64,000 bases of DNA from Silene latifolia (lineage: Eukaryota > Streptophyta > Magnoliopsida > Caryophyllales > Caryophyllaceae). Of this stretch, positions 11,880 through 25,131 are shown piece by piece. The position numbers and the translations under genes were made by a program. The DNA lies in assembly GCF_048544455.1 (NCBI RefSeq), contig NC_133538.1:451931311-451995310 (forward strand), given 5' to 3'. Position 1 is the first letter of the stretch; every line of letters starts with the position of its first letter. The notes below the pieces were generated by a model. That model was given only the letters and a program-made list of their open reading frames with translations. It did no database searches and was not told where the DNA came from.

Positions 11880-13260
11880 TTCTTTTAGAACGGGATCGGT
11901 ATCCTAAAATTTAGTACGGGAAAGGGTTTAGGGTTCGATTAGACGGGTGAACAAAAACACACCCTAAAGGGAAAAGAGTGCACCCTTTCGAGAGGATGGG
12001 TAAAACTAAAACTAACTGATGTACCTAATGAACTTTTTAATGCACACAGAACTTTTTATCATGCACCTAAAGATAAAGGGACGGGCATAATGAATCCTTT
12101 TGACGAGAGGGGTTTAAGTTATGGTGAATATTGTCCCTAAGTAAGCCAAAAAAAAGGTTTAGGTTGAGAATAGCCAACCTTGAACCGACCCTAAACCTTT
12201 TTCCGGGAAAGTTATTCCAGCGATGGCTAAACAAAAAGACACCCTAAAGGATAAGGGTAGTCATTTAGAGGGGATGGGTGAAGTTAGAACTAACTGATGC
12301 AACTAAAGAACTTTTTAATGCACGCATAACTTTTTCTCATGCATCTAAAGACAAAATGACACTCTAAAGGGGGAAGAGTTAAGCCTTTCAAGGGGACAAG
12401 TTTAAATTAAGGGGAATAGTGCCCTTAAGTAGGACGGAAAAAGGTTTAGGGTTGGATTAGATGGTCCTAAACCTTTCCCTTATGATGGGGACGGGTTTAA
12501 ATTAGGGTGAATATTGTCTCTAAGACGAACAAGGGTTTAGGGTTGGAATACCAACACCGCAGCCGACCCTAAACACTTTTCAAGGGAAGTTATTCGAATG
12601 GCGGCTAAACAAAAAGACACCCCAATGGGATAAGAGTGAATTCTTTCGAGGGAATGGGTGACACTAGAACTAACTCATATAACTATATAACTTTTTAATG
12701 CACACAACTTCGTCTCATGCACCTTGAACCTCTTCTCATGCATCTAAAGACAAAAAGACACCCTAAAAGGGGCAAAGCTAACCCTTTCAAGGGGAGGAGT
12801 TTAAACTAGGGGGAATAGTGTCCTTAAGTAGGGTGAGAAAGGGTTTAGGATTCGATTAGGCGTCTAACCCAAAACCCATTCGCTTATGATGGGGACAGGT
12901 TTAAATTAGGGTGAATATTGTTCCAAAGTAAGGCGAACAAGGGTTAGGGTGCGATTAGCCAACACCGCAGCCGACCCTAAACAGTTTTCAAGGGAAGTTA
13001 TTCGAATGACGGCTGAACAAAAAGACACCCTAAAGGGTTAAGAGTGAACCCCTTAGAGGAGATGGGTGACACAAGAACTAAGTGATGTAACTAATTAACT
13101 TTTTAATGCACATACAACTTTTTCTCATGCACCTAAGACTTCTTTTCATGCAGCTTAAGTCAAAAAGACACCCTAAAGGGGGCAGATTGAACCCTTTCCA
13201 GGGGACGCGTTTAAATTAGGGGAATAGTTCAACTAAAGAACCTTTTAATGCATCTACAAC
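11880..13260 (+). repeat. ~375-410 bp tandem array
   Basis: Long-period repeats recur with cores 'AAAAAGACACCCTAAAGGG' near 11952, 12234, 12610 and 13018. A second core ending 'CCTTTCAAGGGG' recurs near 12353, 12752 and 13153. Each period also holds 'ACTTTTTAATGCAC' and 'TCATGCACCTAAAGA'. Copies diverge by substitutions and indels, about 3.5 copies in all. The CCCTAAA words resemble plant telomere units but occur singly. Non-coding. Confidence 0.8.
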
Positions 13261-14836
13261 TTCTTATCTTTCACTTGATCATAATAAACATCTACAATTC
13301 ATTATCATTCACTATCATTCTCTTTAACATAATACTACTAAAGAGTCTCTAAGTAGGCCGAAAATTTATTAAAATGGTTTAGAATTTTCTTACTTGTAGA
13401 TTTAGGAGAAAAATAACCTTTGATCGATACTTTTTTCTTGAATACCACAATTTAGAAACATGGATACAACATTTAGGTCTAGGATAGAGTGAACTTTGAA
13501 GTTCTTATAGGTTTGTCATTTAGTTAAAAGATTTGTCTTAATTATTACTGAAAGGCTTTATCTTCTTCTACTTCTACTTTTATCACCATTTCAAATGCAT
13601 GGCTTTTCACAAGTATGCTATATCGAAATTGAGTGCTTGTTTCTTTGTTTTATTTTTATTTTCTAACTTGCAATGGCTGTTTGTCCTATTTGAGTTTCAG
13701 TTTATGCCATATTGACTAAGAACGCATTCAAGATTTCATGTTCTTTAAAAGCTCTTGCGTTATAAGCTGAGACTTTTCTGGTATTTCAGTGGGCAAGTAG
13801 TCTGTTTATGTGGGGTTTGTCCATCCAAAACAAAAGATCTGTGCACAAAAATAAACAAAATTATTGCCGTAGAAGTAAAATTTCTATTAGTTACGTGATT
13901 AACACGCTATCTTTTTTGAACACTTGTATTTGACATTATTGTGGATCTTGTTTCATCAAGGTTTTACCATACTACCTTTGCTACTTCTGTTGGATAGTAA
14001 TGACTACCCATCTATCCTTTCAACTGCAGCATCTGTTTTGAAGGTAAAGCCTGCCGCTTTAGGCTCATTTAGAGTACTGGATGATCATTAGCTTCAAGCA
14101 AAATTCCTAGAGCATCATTTAAAGGGGTGGGTAAAGCTAATATTAATCACATTATATTTTTTTAATACGAAGTACATTCATTGGGGCTGTCTTGAATACA
14201 ACAATTTTATGCATTTAAGATTGAGCCATACCACCCAGCCTTTATTAAAAAAGAAGCAGAATTTATTTATTTATTTGTATATTTTTATTATTATCTTTAG
14301 TCGCACCATAGTTTTTATAAATTATCTTATACCTGACAAATTGGTGTAACTATGCAAGCAATGCTGCATATATTGGTTTCAAAGAGCATTTTTGTTGTTT
14401 TTTCAAATTGGCATATATGGTCCCAAATAGGGAAATCATAACTGAGGTGTAATTATAAAAGTAATTTATCATTTTATGCCCAACATCAGCATCTTATTCA
14501 TTCATTGAAGTTATAAATCCCACAATTTGGAAGATTACTTAGTTCAAGTGATCTTATTTTGGGTATATAGTTTCTGAAGATCTATCACGTAAAGCAATAA
14601 ATATGATGATCAAAAGGCGACCAAGAAGATAGATCATTGATTAACTACTAAATTGAATCGATTCATAGCTTATTAATCAACATTTAAACGACATTTGAAA
14701 GCAAACGACATTTGAAAAAAACGAAAACAAAAAAAGCAGAACAAATTAGGAATGCAAAACCTAAGGAACTAATTTGAAGCATGAAAATTTTAAAAATTGA
14801 GGAAAAATAAACAAAAGAGGGAAATTGAGATATTAC
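13261..14836. other. Transposon interior, no gene identified
   Basis: AT-rich intron-like sequence without a supportable frame or repeat. Confidence 0.5.
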
Positions 14837-14886
14837 CTAAATGAAGAGAATTGTTGAAGATGGCCGAGAAATGTGCTCAAAATCAT
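14837..14886 (-). pseudogene. Candidate first exon, reverse strand
   Basis: Reading leftward, a leader-like sequence is followed by ATG (14886) and an open stretch starting MILSTFLGHLQQF. It ends at AG/GTAATA, a plausible splice donor (14835-14836). With the exon at 9739 it suggests two inward-facing transcription units, one per terminus. No product can be assigned. Confidence 0.3.
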
Positions 14887-15159
14887 AGCAATGGCGGTTG
14901 ATCGACGGGACAGCTTGATAATCGAAGGGAGATGAAGAATGAGTTCTGAGTGTCATGTGCGAAGAGAAGGATGGTCGTAGAGAGAGAAAGAGAGATGAGT
15001 GAGAAAGGGAAATTGTGAAAATGATTTGAGTTACTGGGTGTGTGAGGTTTGGGGGTGCGTATGTTTGTTAGGTTAGATCAGTTTATCTCATTCTTCCAAT
15101 TCATCTTAGATCTAAGGGCTATGAGTGGTTCTCAGGGCTCTCATTATCTTGGTGGTTCC

Positions 15160-15172
15160 TATATATATATAT
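15160..15172. repeat. (TA)n between two elements
   Basis: A TA run of about 13 bp is the only sequence between the right end of the 5.7 kb element and the left end of the MITE. Confidence 0.9.
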
Positions 15173-15844
<672 letters not shown>

Positions 15845-16162
15845 AGGATCATATGAGTATAACTCATATATTTAAGGACTTAGTATCAATCTAAGCCGTC
15901 TAAAGTAATAGATCATAAGTCTTATATTTAACGCATAGAATTAAGCGCAATTTGGTAATTTCAATTCTTTGTATATATACCCCTGCTTCCCTAAATATCA
16001 TCATCTTTTTCAGTTACATCATCAATTTCTTTCTCTCTCTAAATTTATCTTCCTCGACCCAGCTTTATCCATGGATTCTTTCTTTCCGCTGCTGATTTCT
16101 TCCGCTATTTGTTGATTTCTATTTCTTATCAACGATTATACTTCTCTTCAATCTAAATCGCT

Positions 16163-19100
16163 ATGTCAGGTACATCTACTTTTCAATTTACTTTGTAATT
16201 TCCAATTTTATTTTGATGTTATTGTTGTTTTTTTCCACATATTTGCTACGTTTATTATGAATTCATGTTTAGATTTTCAATTTTCAGCTTTATTTTCATG
16301 TAATTGTTGTTTTTGTTACATATATTCGAATTACTCTTGATCTAACTGCTTTGTTACGAATTTATGTCTACCTTCGTAATATCCAGCTTTATTTTCATTT
16401 ACTTGTTGTTTTTGCTACATATATTTGCAATTACTAGTGCTGTTACTTCGTTTCTTATGAATTTGTCTACATTTTCAATTTTCATACGGTTTTATTGGTC
16501 TACTGTACGAATTTTCAATTTTCATACGGTTTTTGCTACCTATATTTTCAATTTTCTTATGATTTTGCCGTCATTGTAACTTATTGTTTACTTTACATCT
16601 GTTATCAGTTGTTGTTATGCATTCTCGTACTATATTCGTTTGCAGACCTTGACATTGCTTTCACAGTATTACAATATTAACATATATCCAATATAATATA
16701 ACACCATGTTGAATACAATATCACAACTATTACAATAACAAACTTTGTCATTAGTCTTGGTCCCCTACTGTTTACTTAATACCTGCTGTTATGTCTTTTA
16801 ATGCTTCTCATATTATATTCTTTTCCAGATACTGATAGTTTTATACCTTCTTCTGGACCCACATCTCACGATACTAGTGTGTCTCAAATTACATCAATTC
16901 CACGCATTGAAAGTTCTTCTCCACCTATGTCTAATGATAATCATTTTACTGAAATTACTCCTACTCCACGCATTGAACAACCATCTGTTTCTTATCATGA
17001 ACATCAACTGTTTTTGGAATCCACACCTGGTCGTACTGAATTGTGGACAAAGAATGTCGCAATTCAGTCTAAACCTCAACTTGGTCAGATTTTTGAAAAA
17101 ATTGGAAGACGCTATCGGTTTTTATAATGTGTATGCAGAAGCATGTGGTTTTGAACCTAGGAAGTCCTCCAAAAAAAAAATGTTGATGGTGCCATCTTTT
17201 ATAAACTTGTTGTCTGTAATCATGAAGGGTTTAGAGATGGTAAGAAAATGAAAGCTGTTGTTCATGATAGTGTAGTGGAGAATACACTTATAAAGCTGTT
17301 TGATATTAAGAACAATAAACTAACTAGGATTGGTTGTGATGCTATGATTGAATTTCGCCTTATCAAGGATGTTTATGTTGTTTCTTAATTTCGTGAATGG
17401 CATAATGATCGTCTTTGTTCACTCACAAATCCAGAATTTCAAAGAAAAAAAAGACACCTTTATCTTTTTAATAAAAAGGCAATTATTTATCATTCAAAAG
17501 TTAATTTAGGCCCTACATCGACATATAGATATTCTAAGGAACATGCAGATGGTTACGATATCGTTGGTGCACAATTGATTGATTTTAAGAACTTTTGAAG
17601 GGATATCAAATATTTCATAGGAGATAAGGATGCTCAATTGTTTATCAATCATTTCAAGGACCTACGTGAAACCAATCCAGGTTTCTACTTAGCTTATGAA
17701 GTGGATTCTTTCAAATTTTGGTTCGTGTGTTTTGGTGTGACGCACACGCACGTCGAAATTACTCTTCCTTTGGTGATTTGGTCACTTTTGATCCAACTTA
17801 CGGTACAAATAAATATTCTATGATTTTCATTCCTTTTACTGGGGTAGACAACCACAAAAGATCTCTGACTTTTGCTGCTGCATTGTTGTTTCATGAGGAT
17901 GAAAATTCATTTAAGTGGGTTTTTGAGAAATTCTTAGACGCTATGGGTCAGCGAGAGCCGCAATGTATAATCACTGACCAATGTCAAGGAATAAAGAAGG
18001 TTGTACCCAAAGTTTTCAAGAAGGCTAAGCATAGATATTGCATGTGGCATATTATGCAAAAGGTCACTGACAAGATTGGAAGTACAATATCCAAAGAGAT
18101 TGATTTTATGAGTCGTTTGAATGTTGTAGTTTGGGACTCTGACTTGGAACCTTTAGAATTTGAATGCAAGTGGTCTGAGTTAATTGCCGAACATAACTTG
18201 CAACCAAATTCATGGTTGTCATACATGTATAAAAAAAGAAGGAGATGAATCCCGGCTTATTATCGTGATATTCCTATGGGATGTCTTCTCCGAACAACTC
18301 AACGATCGGAGAGCGAGAATAGCTATTTCAAGCGTTTTTAAAATATACATGGTACACTTGTTGAGTTTTGGATGCGGTTTCAAAGCGCCATGGATCAACA
18401 GCGCCATACTCAAAAGCAACATGATCGAGACAGTGATTATACTTTACCACAATTAGCTACGTCTCTACACTTGGAAGCTCATACGTCCAACGTTTATACC
18501 CATGCCATTTTCAAAGATTTTCAATAAGAGACTGCTACCTTCATGTGTTCCCTTAGTGTTGGTGGCTTCACACCACCTGTCGAAGTATAGAGGTCATTGT
18601 TGTTACTAACACTAGAATGCATAAGACCTTTCAAGTAGTGTTCAATTCTACAAGCACTGATGCAGAATGTTCTTGTAAGTTGTTCAATAGGAAGGGTATT
18701 ATTTGTAGACACATTATTTGTGTTTTCTCTGGGAAATAAGTCAGGACTTTGCCTGATAAGTACATTCTTATGCGCTGGACAAAGAATGCACAAAAGATCC
18801 CTCTTTATGGTTCACATGGTGAGTTACTTGACGACTTTGATGTCACTGATGTAAGGAAGATGGAGATGTACAAGTTATGGTCAGAGTTCTACTTAACTAT
18901 CAGTTTGCTGAGAACTATGCCTAACAATCAGATCGTTGATCTTGCTGACACATTGAAGCAATTTAGGGTCAAACTCAATCCACAAGCACAGTCAACGCCA
19001 AAAGAGCAGAAGTTGGAAATGCTTCTTGGATGTAGTTCCTCAACTGAGGTGAGGATTCTACCGCCTCGTCAGGCAAATAACAAGGGTAGTGGGAAGAGAA

Positions 19101-19180
19101 TGATATCGTTAAAGCAACAATGCATTGCCAAAGCAGAAAAGCCAAAAAGGCATTGCAAACAATTGCAAACAATTGGCTAA
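16163..19180 (+). pseudogene. FAR1-like MULE transposase, broken
   Basis: This is a relative of the FAR1/FHY3 family, whose ancestors are Mutator-like transposases. A tiny first exon (ATG at 16163, donor CAG/GTACAT at 16169/16170) joins in frame to an exon after TTTTCCAG (16829). Then come a FAR1-type DNA-binding domain (about 17100-17470, FYNVYAEACGF), a MULE transposase domain (about 17640-18450) and a SWIM zinc finger (about 18640-18720, C-S-C...C-R-H). A FAR1-typical tail follows (PDKYILMRWTKNA). Catalytic acidic residues are visible in FDPTYGTN, ITDQ and SESEN. Several frameshifts (near 17098, 17175, 17740, 18235 and 18345) and stops (17388, 17597, 18738) make it non-functional. It lies divergent to the C48-like genes. 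Confidence 0.85.
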
Positions 19181-19726
19181 CCATGATAAGCGTAACTGCC
19201 CTAATCCTTTTGTACCTAACGTCGAGAATCAGATATGCTACCTAAATAAATATAATCTATTACATTCTTTCTATAAGTAAGATGCCATACCATTCTGTTT
19301 ATGACTTTAATTTTTGGAATTGTATATACTGTTGATATTGTGCGCTGACGACTACTCGCTGTGTTGTTTATGATTTTAATTTCTGAAACTGTATCAACGG
19401 TCTTTGTTCATTCGCTGACAACTACTTGTTGTGCTGTTTTGTATTTTTCAGGGGTGTTCAGATGATGATTGAGGGGTTTACTAATTCATGTTCATCAAGC
19501 TCATCCAAAACATTTTTTATGTCGCCGTCTCTTGGTTTGAGGATTCCTTGTTGATGGAGCTCAATATATATAGGATATACATCTCATACTTTCATTACTA
19601 TTATAGCAATTACACTCCATACGTTAGGATATACGCACTGATATAACTGATCTTATTCGTACATTGTTTGATACTATATTTCATACGCAAAGTCTTAAAA
19701 ATAGTATTATTTGCATAGTTAGATGT
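19181..19726. other. 3' flank of transposase, no gene
   Basis: T-rich sequence that probably includes the old 3' end of the transposase transcript. No supportable frame. Confidence 0.5.
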
Positions 19727-20060
19727 GTGATATTTCATAGTTAGACGTGTGATATTTCTTTCATAAAGCTTTCAAAAAACTATTATCAGAAGTCTGATAT
19801 TTTAATGTACATGTCGTGATATTTCATAGTTAGACGTGTGATATTTCTTTCATAAAGCTTTCAAAAAAGTATTATCAGAAGTCTGATATTTTAATGTACA
19901 TGTCGTGATATTGCATAGTTAGACGTGTGATATTTCTTACATAAAGCTTCCAAAAAAGGATTATCAGAAGTCTGATATTTCAATATACATGTTCTGAGAT
20001 TGTAGAGTTAAAATGGATGACGGTGGGATATTTTAATGTACATGTTGTGATATTGCATAG
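19727..20060 (+). repeat. 89 bp tandem repeat
   Basis: Three near-identical copies start at 19727, 19816 and 19905 (GTGATATTTCATAGTTAGAC...ATTTTAATGTACATGTC), with a degenerate partial copy to about 20060. Confidence 0.92.
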
Positions 20061-20111
20061 TTAGAACTGTGATATTGCATTGGATATGTATTGTGAGATC
20101 ACATTATATCA

Positions 20112-20530
20112 AATACAATATCACACTTGTCTCAAATAAACACCACAAGTATCACACTAATTTCACTATTCTTTACAATATCACAATGTGTTCAATACAA
20201 TACCACAAAATATTTAATACAATATTTTACTTATTGGGGAATAATTATTATCCTCATATTTTACAATATCAGATTTTTTGCCATACAATATCACAAGATA
20301 TTGAATACAATATCATACTTGTCTTAAATAAATACCACAACTATCACACTAATTACAGTATTCTTTACAATATCACAATATATTCAATACAATACCACAC
20401 AGTATTCAATACAATATCATACTTATTGGGGAAAAATGATTATCTTCACAGTTTTACAATATCAGCTGTTTTGACATACAATATGACAAGATATCGAATA
20501 CAATATCACACTTTCCAAAAAGAGTTTGTT
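20112..20530 (+). repeat. 192 bp tandem duplication
   Basis: Copies at 20112-20303 and 20304-20496 plus a short partial third, each built of smaller AATACAATATCACA words. The open frame across both copies is Ile/Thr/Asn/His-rich because of composition and is not counted as a gene. Confidence 0.88.
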
Positions 20531-20904
20531 AGTCAAGGGTGAACAATGTTTGTTCAATAAGAATTACTATATCACATGTTTTATTTTTTCCAAATAATAT
20601 CCGTCATTTTGATTGATTTTAAAGTAACAATATCACCTAATGTTCGATTTAAAGTTTAAATACCACGAATTACATAATACAATCTCACAATGCATTCAAT
20701 ACAATATCACACCTGTAATATAAACAAATAGCTAAACGAAAAGATGAATGAACCCTTTGAAATAACACATTAACAGTAGTTTGATATATCTTCATTATAA
20801 ATTCATTTTCAAAACCTTATCAAATGATCTACATCGTACCATTTTTGTCTACCTGTTAGAAATCAATCTTCAAACCCATTTTCCTAACTCAGATTAAACA
20901 CTTT
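20531..20904. other. AATACAATATCACA-rich spacer
   Basis: Scattered words such as ACAATATCACA and TACAATCTCACAA. No gene. Confidence 0.6.
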
Positions 20905-22270
20905 CTATTTTCCCACATTGATGCCTCTACCTCGACCTCTTACTCTTGCATATTGTGCAACTGTTTTGATCCTCTGACAACCACTTGTGTTTTGCCCTTG
21001 CACACTGACAATACCACTGCAATCCCAAATATGTGCACAGATACTCATTAATATATGTCTATAGTTAAATGAAACAAAAACGAATGTCTCACAAAGTAAT
21101 GACATTATTATATCCGATTAGCCATTTTTTAAATTTTTTGTTATTTACCTGTTGTTAGGGGAACTACGAAGAACAGGCATTTAAGTATTCACCGGATTAT
21201 GCACATCTTCACCCTTGCCTCCTTTTACAGGTTTTTTGTTCATCGTTGCATCTCTTTTCAGTTTTAGTTGAGGCCAGACTTCATCCTTTATTGCTGTGAA
21301 CTCTGCTACCCTTTCAATGAGTTGATCCCTAATTCCATTTATGTTAGCCAAGAGTAATGCTGCTGCCATTTCTGCCCAGTAGTATCTGCGGCCGATCTTT
21401 CCATCAAGATCTGCTTCAAATAATTTTCTATCATACCTTATCATGTGCAACATTAGAAAAGTGTCGGATTCATTGTTCTTTAGTTCCGGTTTTGTCCATT
21501 TGAAGCTTACGTTAACAATGTTAAACCTATTATTTCTTCAGCTCTCGGCCTTTTCTTTGCTTCCAGATAGTCACTCATGCATGAAGCCTTACACATTGCA
21601 AGCAAACCATCGGAATGAAACACACATATATTATCCAACAATTTTTCAGATTTCCATTATCAACTAAAGCATTCAACTTACCACAATATCTGCCAGTTTG
21701 TAAACACTTGTATCTTCCCATTTATCATAGGATGTATTGTCTAGGACTTCAACCTTTTCTTTGTTAAAGTTTATACAAACACAGAAGTAATGGTCTTCAA
21801 ATAGCATTGGTACGAAAACAATCTCAGCTGTCAAGTTGCATGTACCCTTGTTTGCGGTAATAAAAGTATCCCAAGCTTCAAAAATCCTAAATTTATGAGT
21901 TTCATCCTAACTTTCATCACCTACTTATTGATATAATGCGTGAAAAGCATCCTTTTTGCAAATCAGTTGTTTAACAATAACACCACATATTCATTGTAAT
22001 AATATTAAAATTACAATCAAATATCTAAACTACTTGTAAATAATATTGCATACCATGTGGCGAAGTCCGAAAACAGTAAAGTTGTTGTGTTGTGATCCTT
22101 GTACTCAATGTCATTCAGTAGATGTGCCCAACATTCAATCATTTTGCTCGTGACATTCACCGTCTATTGTATTGATAGTATATCCTCTCTGAGGAGTTTT
22201 GCTTCTTCGCCGTAGACAACAACACATTCACTACAAGCAATGGTATAGGATGTGCATCGGTGGAAATATT
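20905..22270 (-). pseudogene. Ulp1/C48-protease-like gene, copy 1
   Basis: Reverse-strand exon remnants run from about 22270 to 20905. About 22270-22054 ends ...FSDFAT with donor G/GTATGC. About 21900-21682 holds DHYFCVCINF and VEVLDN and ends at a GTAAGT donor. About 21600-21181 holds FKW then SDTFLMLHM and RYYWAEMAAALLL. The last exon follows ATTGCAG at about 21028 and ends with an Arg/Gly tail (VRGRGRG) and a stop at 20905. The pattern matches C48 (SUMO-protease-like) domains carried by plant MULEs. His and Asp of the active site are in place, but the Asp-Cys-Gly nucleophile position reads Ser-Asp-Thr. Stops occur in the first exon (in ILSIQ*TVNV). It is related to copy 2, further right. 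Confidence 0.6.
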
Positions 22271-22390
22271 CTTTTTATCTGCTACTAAATAAATGATGAG
22301 TATCAGTTAAAATATTTAAGAATATCATAATAGTTTTCAATCTTACTCTATTGAGAATGTGTGGTCGTCCAATAAGCAGTACTCAAGTAC

Positions 22391-22574
22391 TTATTTTCTT
22401 AATTTCAACAAGCTTGCTAAAAGTGCTTGATTGTTCCTCCTAAATTTGGATACAACCAGCACATAACCAGCTTTGCCACCGTTGTATGTGCACCCAAGAC
22501 CATCTGAATTTCCTTTTCGACGGCTACCCAAGACACTAGGATTGCAATCATTGTCGTCTGGTCTTTTGAACCCT
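22391..22574 (-). pseudogene. Last exon of C48-like copy 2
   Basis: Follows CTTTCTTTAG (acceptor) on the reverse strand and runs FKRPDDNDCNPSVLGSRRKG to a stop after ...LLKLRK. By position it is the 3'-most exon of the gene whose other exons lie beyond the inserted retrotransposons. No domain recognised. Confidence 0.4.
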
Positions 22575-23151
22575 AAAGAAAAGTTCAGATGATGAAGCTG
22601 TTTTAGTACCAAATGCAACTATGTTGTTTACAAAAAAAATGAGCGCCTAAATAAAAGTAATTAACCTTTGATTTTTGATATGTTCATTTTATCTATACTT
22701 TTATCCCTCATTTTAGCTCGGTTTTTATTGTTCATCATACTTTAATTATTATATTTTTGAGCTAATCTTTTGTTCTAGGTGTATTGTTGTGTTTGTTACA
22801 GTTTTGTAGGAATCTAAGCATTTAGAGGCTTTTTCCTATCATTTTATACACCAAGTTCACTAAGCTAAAATAAGACCAAGTGTTGGACTAAGCATGGAGC
22901 ATTGGATTGGGTTTTGCATGGAGAAATTGGTGTAATGCAAATGTTGCCAACAATCAAAGTCAAAGCCCAATGTTCAAGTCCAAGTCAAAGTGGAAAGCAT
23001 AAGATTTCAACATGCTTAGGATGCTTTTTGAGAGCTCTAAAGATGATAGATGGAGCATTTACCCGGGTGCATTAAGGGTCATTAATCACGCTCTTAGGAT
23101 TCCTCAAGCAATTAAGTGAGGAATTAAGAGAAAATACCCGGAAACACACGA

Positions 23152-23163
23152 CCCCGATCGGGG
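23152..23163 (+). promoter_or_regulatory. GC palindrome upstream of TATA
   Basis: CCCCGATCGGGG is a perfect 12 bp palindrome about 40 bp upstream of the TATA box. The position corresponds to the palindrome arrays in the other LTRs of the window. Confidence 0.5.
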
Positions 23164-23203
23164 CCGCATGCATCTTGCAAGTTTACGTTTATTTCTCCTC
23201 TCC

Positions 23204-23211
23204 TATAAATA
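23204..23211 (+). promoter_or_regulatory. TATA box of solo LTR
   Basis: TATAAATA lies inside CTCTCCTATAAATAGGAGAG, a perfect inverted repeat with 9 bp arms. Confidence 0.65.
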
Positions 23212-24222
23212 GGAGAGTTATTCCAAGGCTTTAGGCATCCAATTTGACGTCCCATTTCCACTTTACAATAGCCTTAAGCTTTATATTTCTCTCATTAGTT
23301 TTCTCATTTTAGTTTACAAGTTGTTAAGCTTTCCTTAGTTCAATCCTTCAACATTTTGTTCTACAAGTTATTGTTCAAGCATTTCTTATTCAAGCATTTG
23401 GTTATTATTTGTTCTTCCATACAAGTTCATCTCTTTAAGGTATTCTTATTTATAGTTTACATTTCTATTTAGCTTATACTTAGTTTACAATTACTCCATT
23501 TAGATTACTTTAGTTTTATTTCTCTTGCATGTTAAATCATTTAGTTTATATAAAACATATAAATCATGTTTATCATTCCTCTTGATATAGTTTAAAATTT
23601 ACACCTTAATATGAGTAGCTAAATCACTTAGTCTAAGGGCTAAGGGAGCCATGCAAAATCAAACATATAACATGATAAAATAGATCAATAATAATATTGT
23701 TCATATTGCTTCTATCACATGCTTGTGCCATAACGTTTAATCATTGTTTAAGGCCTTATTCAATTGATTAAGTTTGTTTATTCGTTCTATAAGTCGAGAG
23801 GCACGGAATTGAATTAGACAAAGCATGTATAGTAGGACGACCTAGTCATGGACGAGAGTTTCTCTAGGACCCGGTCTATGGTTGACACTAATATCGTAAG
23901 GTGGGTGTCTCTAAGCCTAAGCAATTGACAATGTTATTAGTACCGAATTTATCATGATCGTATATTTACCCTTGCATGTGTGACCCGAACCCCTTAGACA
24001 CTCTTTTATCATATAATTTACATTACAATTTTCATTAATCATCAAACAAACCAACCAAACCAGAATTGAAGTCGACCTTGATAAAAATCCACCCATAGCA
24101 ATTCACAACGTAATTCCCGTTTCCTTGTGGTTCGACCCCTATTACTACATTTATTTGTGTTTAGGGAATTTATCTTTGCATAGGTACGCGATAAGCCTAT
24201 TAATTTTTAACTTGGGTGTACA

Positions 24223-24301
24223 AACTTTCTTCCGACTGTCTGCTTTTGCTTTTTCTTCCTCTTCTCTCTTTAGCCTCCTTTTTTCCAACAGGATTGGTTT
24301 C
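24223..24301 (-). pseudogene. Exon piece of C48-like copy 2
   Basis: The reverse strand encodes a Lys/Arg-rich stretch (KKEAKERRGRKSKSRQSEE). It continues the exon cut by element A, whose other half ends at 50892. It ends at the solo LTR insertion. Confidence 0.45.
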
Positions 24302-24779
24302 TGATGTGAACATTATTTGCACACATTTAGTCCCCTAATTGAACCTATTTTGCATACTATTATATCATTCCATAGCCATTTTATCCGTCAAATGCATCCT
24401 ATTTTGTTTTCCTAGTGCATTTCGTATGTTTTGTAGGAAAGAAGGTAATTAGGCGGAAATTCCCGTCTCCCGTGCATATTTAGAAGCTTTTTGACGATCT
24501 TGAATGGACTAGTATGAAGAGGAGGCAAGAATGATGACGAAGGATGTAGGAATAAAGAGTATATAGAAGGATCATAGGGTTAAAAGTAAGGATGACGAGA
24601 AGGAAGGCATTACAAGAAGAAATTGCTCGGAACCAAACCGAGAGTTGCTCCTTTGACTCTGAAAGTATACCAGATGAAATAGCGTCAAAAAATCAAGTGA
24701 TCTAGGCTTTTAAATCACTCCAATAGGAGTCCAGATGAGAAAATGACGTCCGTTTTACAATCCAAGCTCAAATAAAGAA

Positions 24780-24992
24780 GCTGTCCGCCAATCCGCTCGT
24801 CCCGAGACTCAAGACGCTCGTCCCCTGAGACAAGACGCTCGTCCTCCCTTCCAAGACGCTCGTCTTGACGCCTTAAGATCTGAGCGTCCCGTGCTTGATC
24901 CGCTCGTCTCCCCCTGCTACAGGACGAGCGTCCCGACCCCTTAGCCGCTTGGATTCCTCTCCAATGCCAACCGTCCCTACTGCCCAGACGCT
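24780..24992 (+). promoter_or_regulatory. GC palindrome array in A LTR
   Basis: About nine copies of GACGCTCGTCC / GACGAGCGTCCCG / CCGCTCGTC-type motifs, mostly with complementary GACG...CGTC arms. The array ends about 130 bp upstream of the TATA box. A second copy is at about 30020-30232 in the 3' LTR. Confidence 0.6.
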
Positions 24993-25123
24993 CGGGATGC
25001 GCATATTTCTGAAAGACAAGCAAAAGGGAGACTAGCATCTCTCTTTGAGAGGAGCATTTCCCTACTCAACAATTACCATTGTTAATTACTAAGCTACCCT
25101 TGCTTAACCTAATGATCCACTAC

Positions 25124-25131
25124 TATAAATA
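25124..25131 (+). promoter_or_regulatory. TATA box of A LTR
   Basis: TATAAATACCCC context. The same site occurs in the 3' LTR near 30357. Confidence 0.6.

Larger units (their letters stand above)
9431..15159 (+). mobile_element. 5.7 kb TIR transposon, decayed
   Basis: The left end reads AGGGTCAAGATCCGG then TGAGAACCACTAATATAATG and TGAGAACC. The right end (15122-15159), read on the reverse strand, gives GGAACCACC, ATAATGAGAG and TGAGAACCACTC, an imperfect inverted copy of about 38 bp. Both ends abut TA repeats, so any target duplication is hidden. No transposase is readable. Near each end lies a leader-like sequence with a short ATG exon and a splice donor pointing inward (9739-9774 and 14837-14886). 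The middle holds a tandem array (11880-13260). It could be a degenerate autonomous element or a carrier of captured gene pieces. Confidence 0.65.
22669..24222 (+). mobile_element. Solo LTR, Athila-like
   Basis: It starts TGATTTTTGATATG and ends TTGGGTGTACA. Flanking five-mers ACCTT (22664-22668) and AACTT (24223-24227) differ at one base. Near its end it has GTGGTTCGACCCCTATTAC, also found near the end of the LTR of element B, plus a TATA box and a GC palindrome like the other LTRs here. No interior or second LTR is present, so it probably arose by LTR-LTR recombination. Confidence 0.75.

Noticed and set aside
12180..12990. CCCTAAA words as an interstitial telomere repeat
   Set aside because: They occur once per long repeat unit and never in tandem, so chance within the array is enough.
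20069..20542. 157-codon open frame
   Set aside because: It covers the 192 bp duplication of AATACAATATCACA words; its residues reflect the repeat only.
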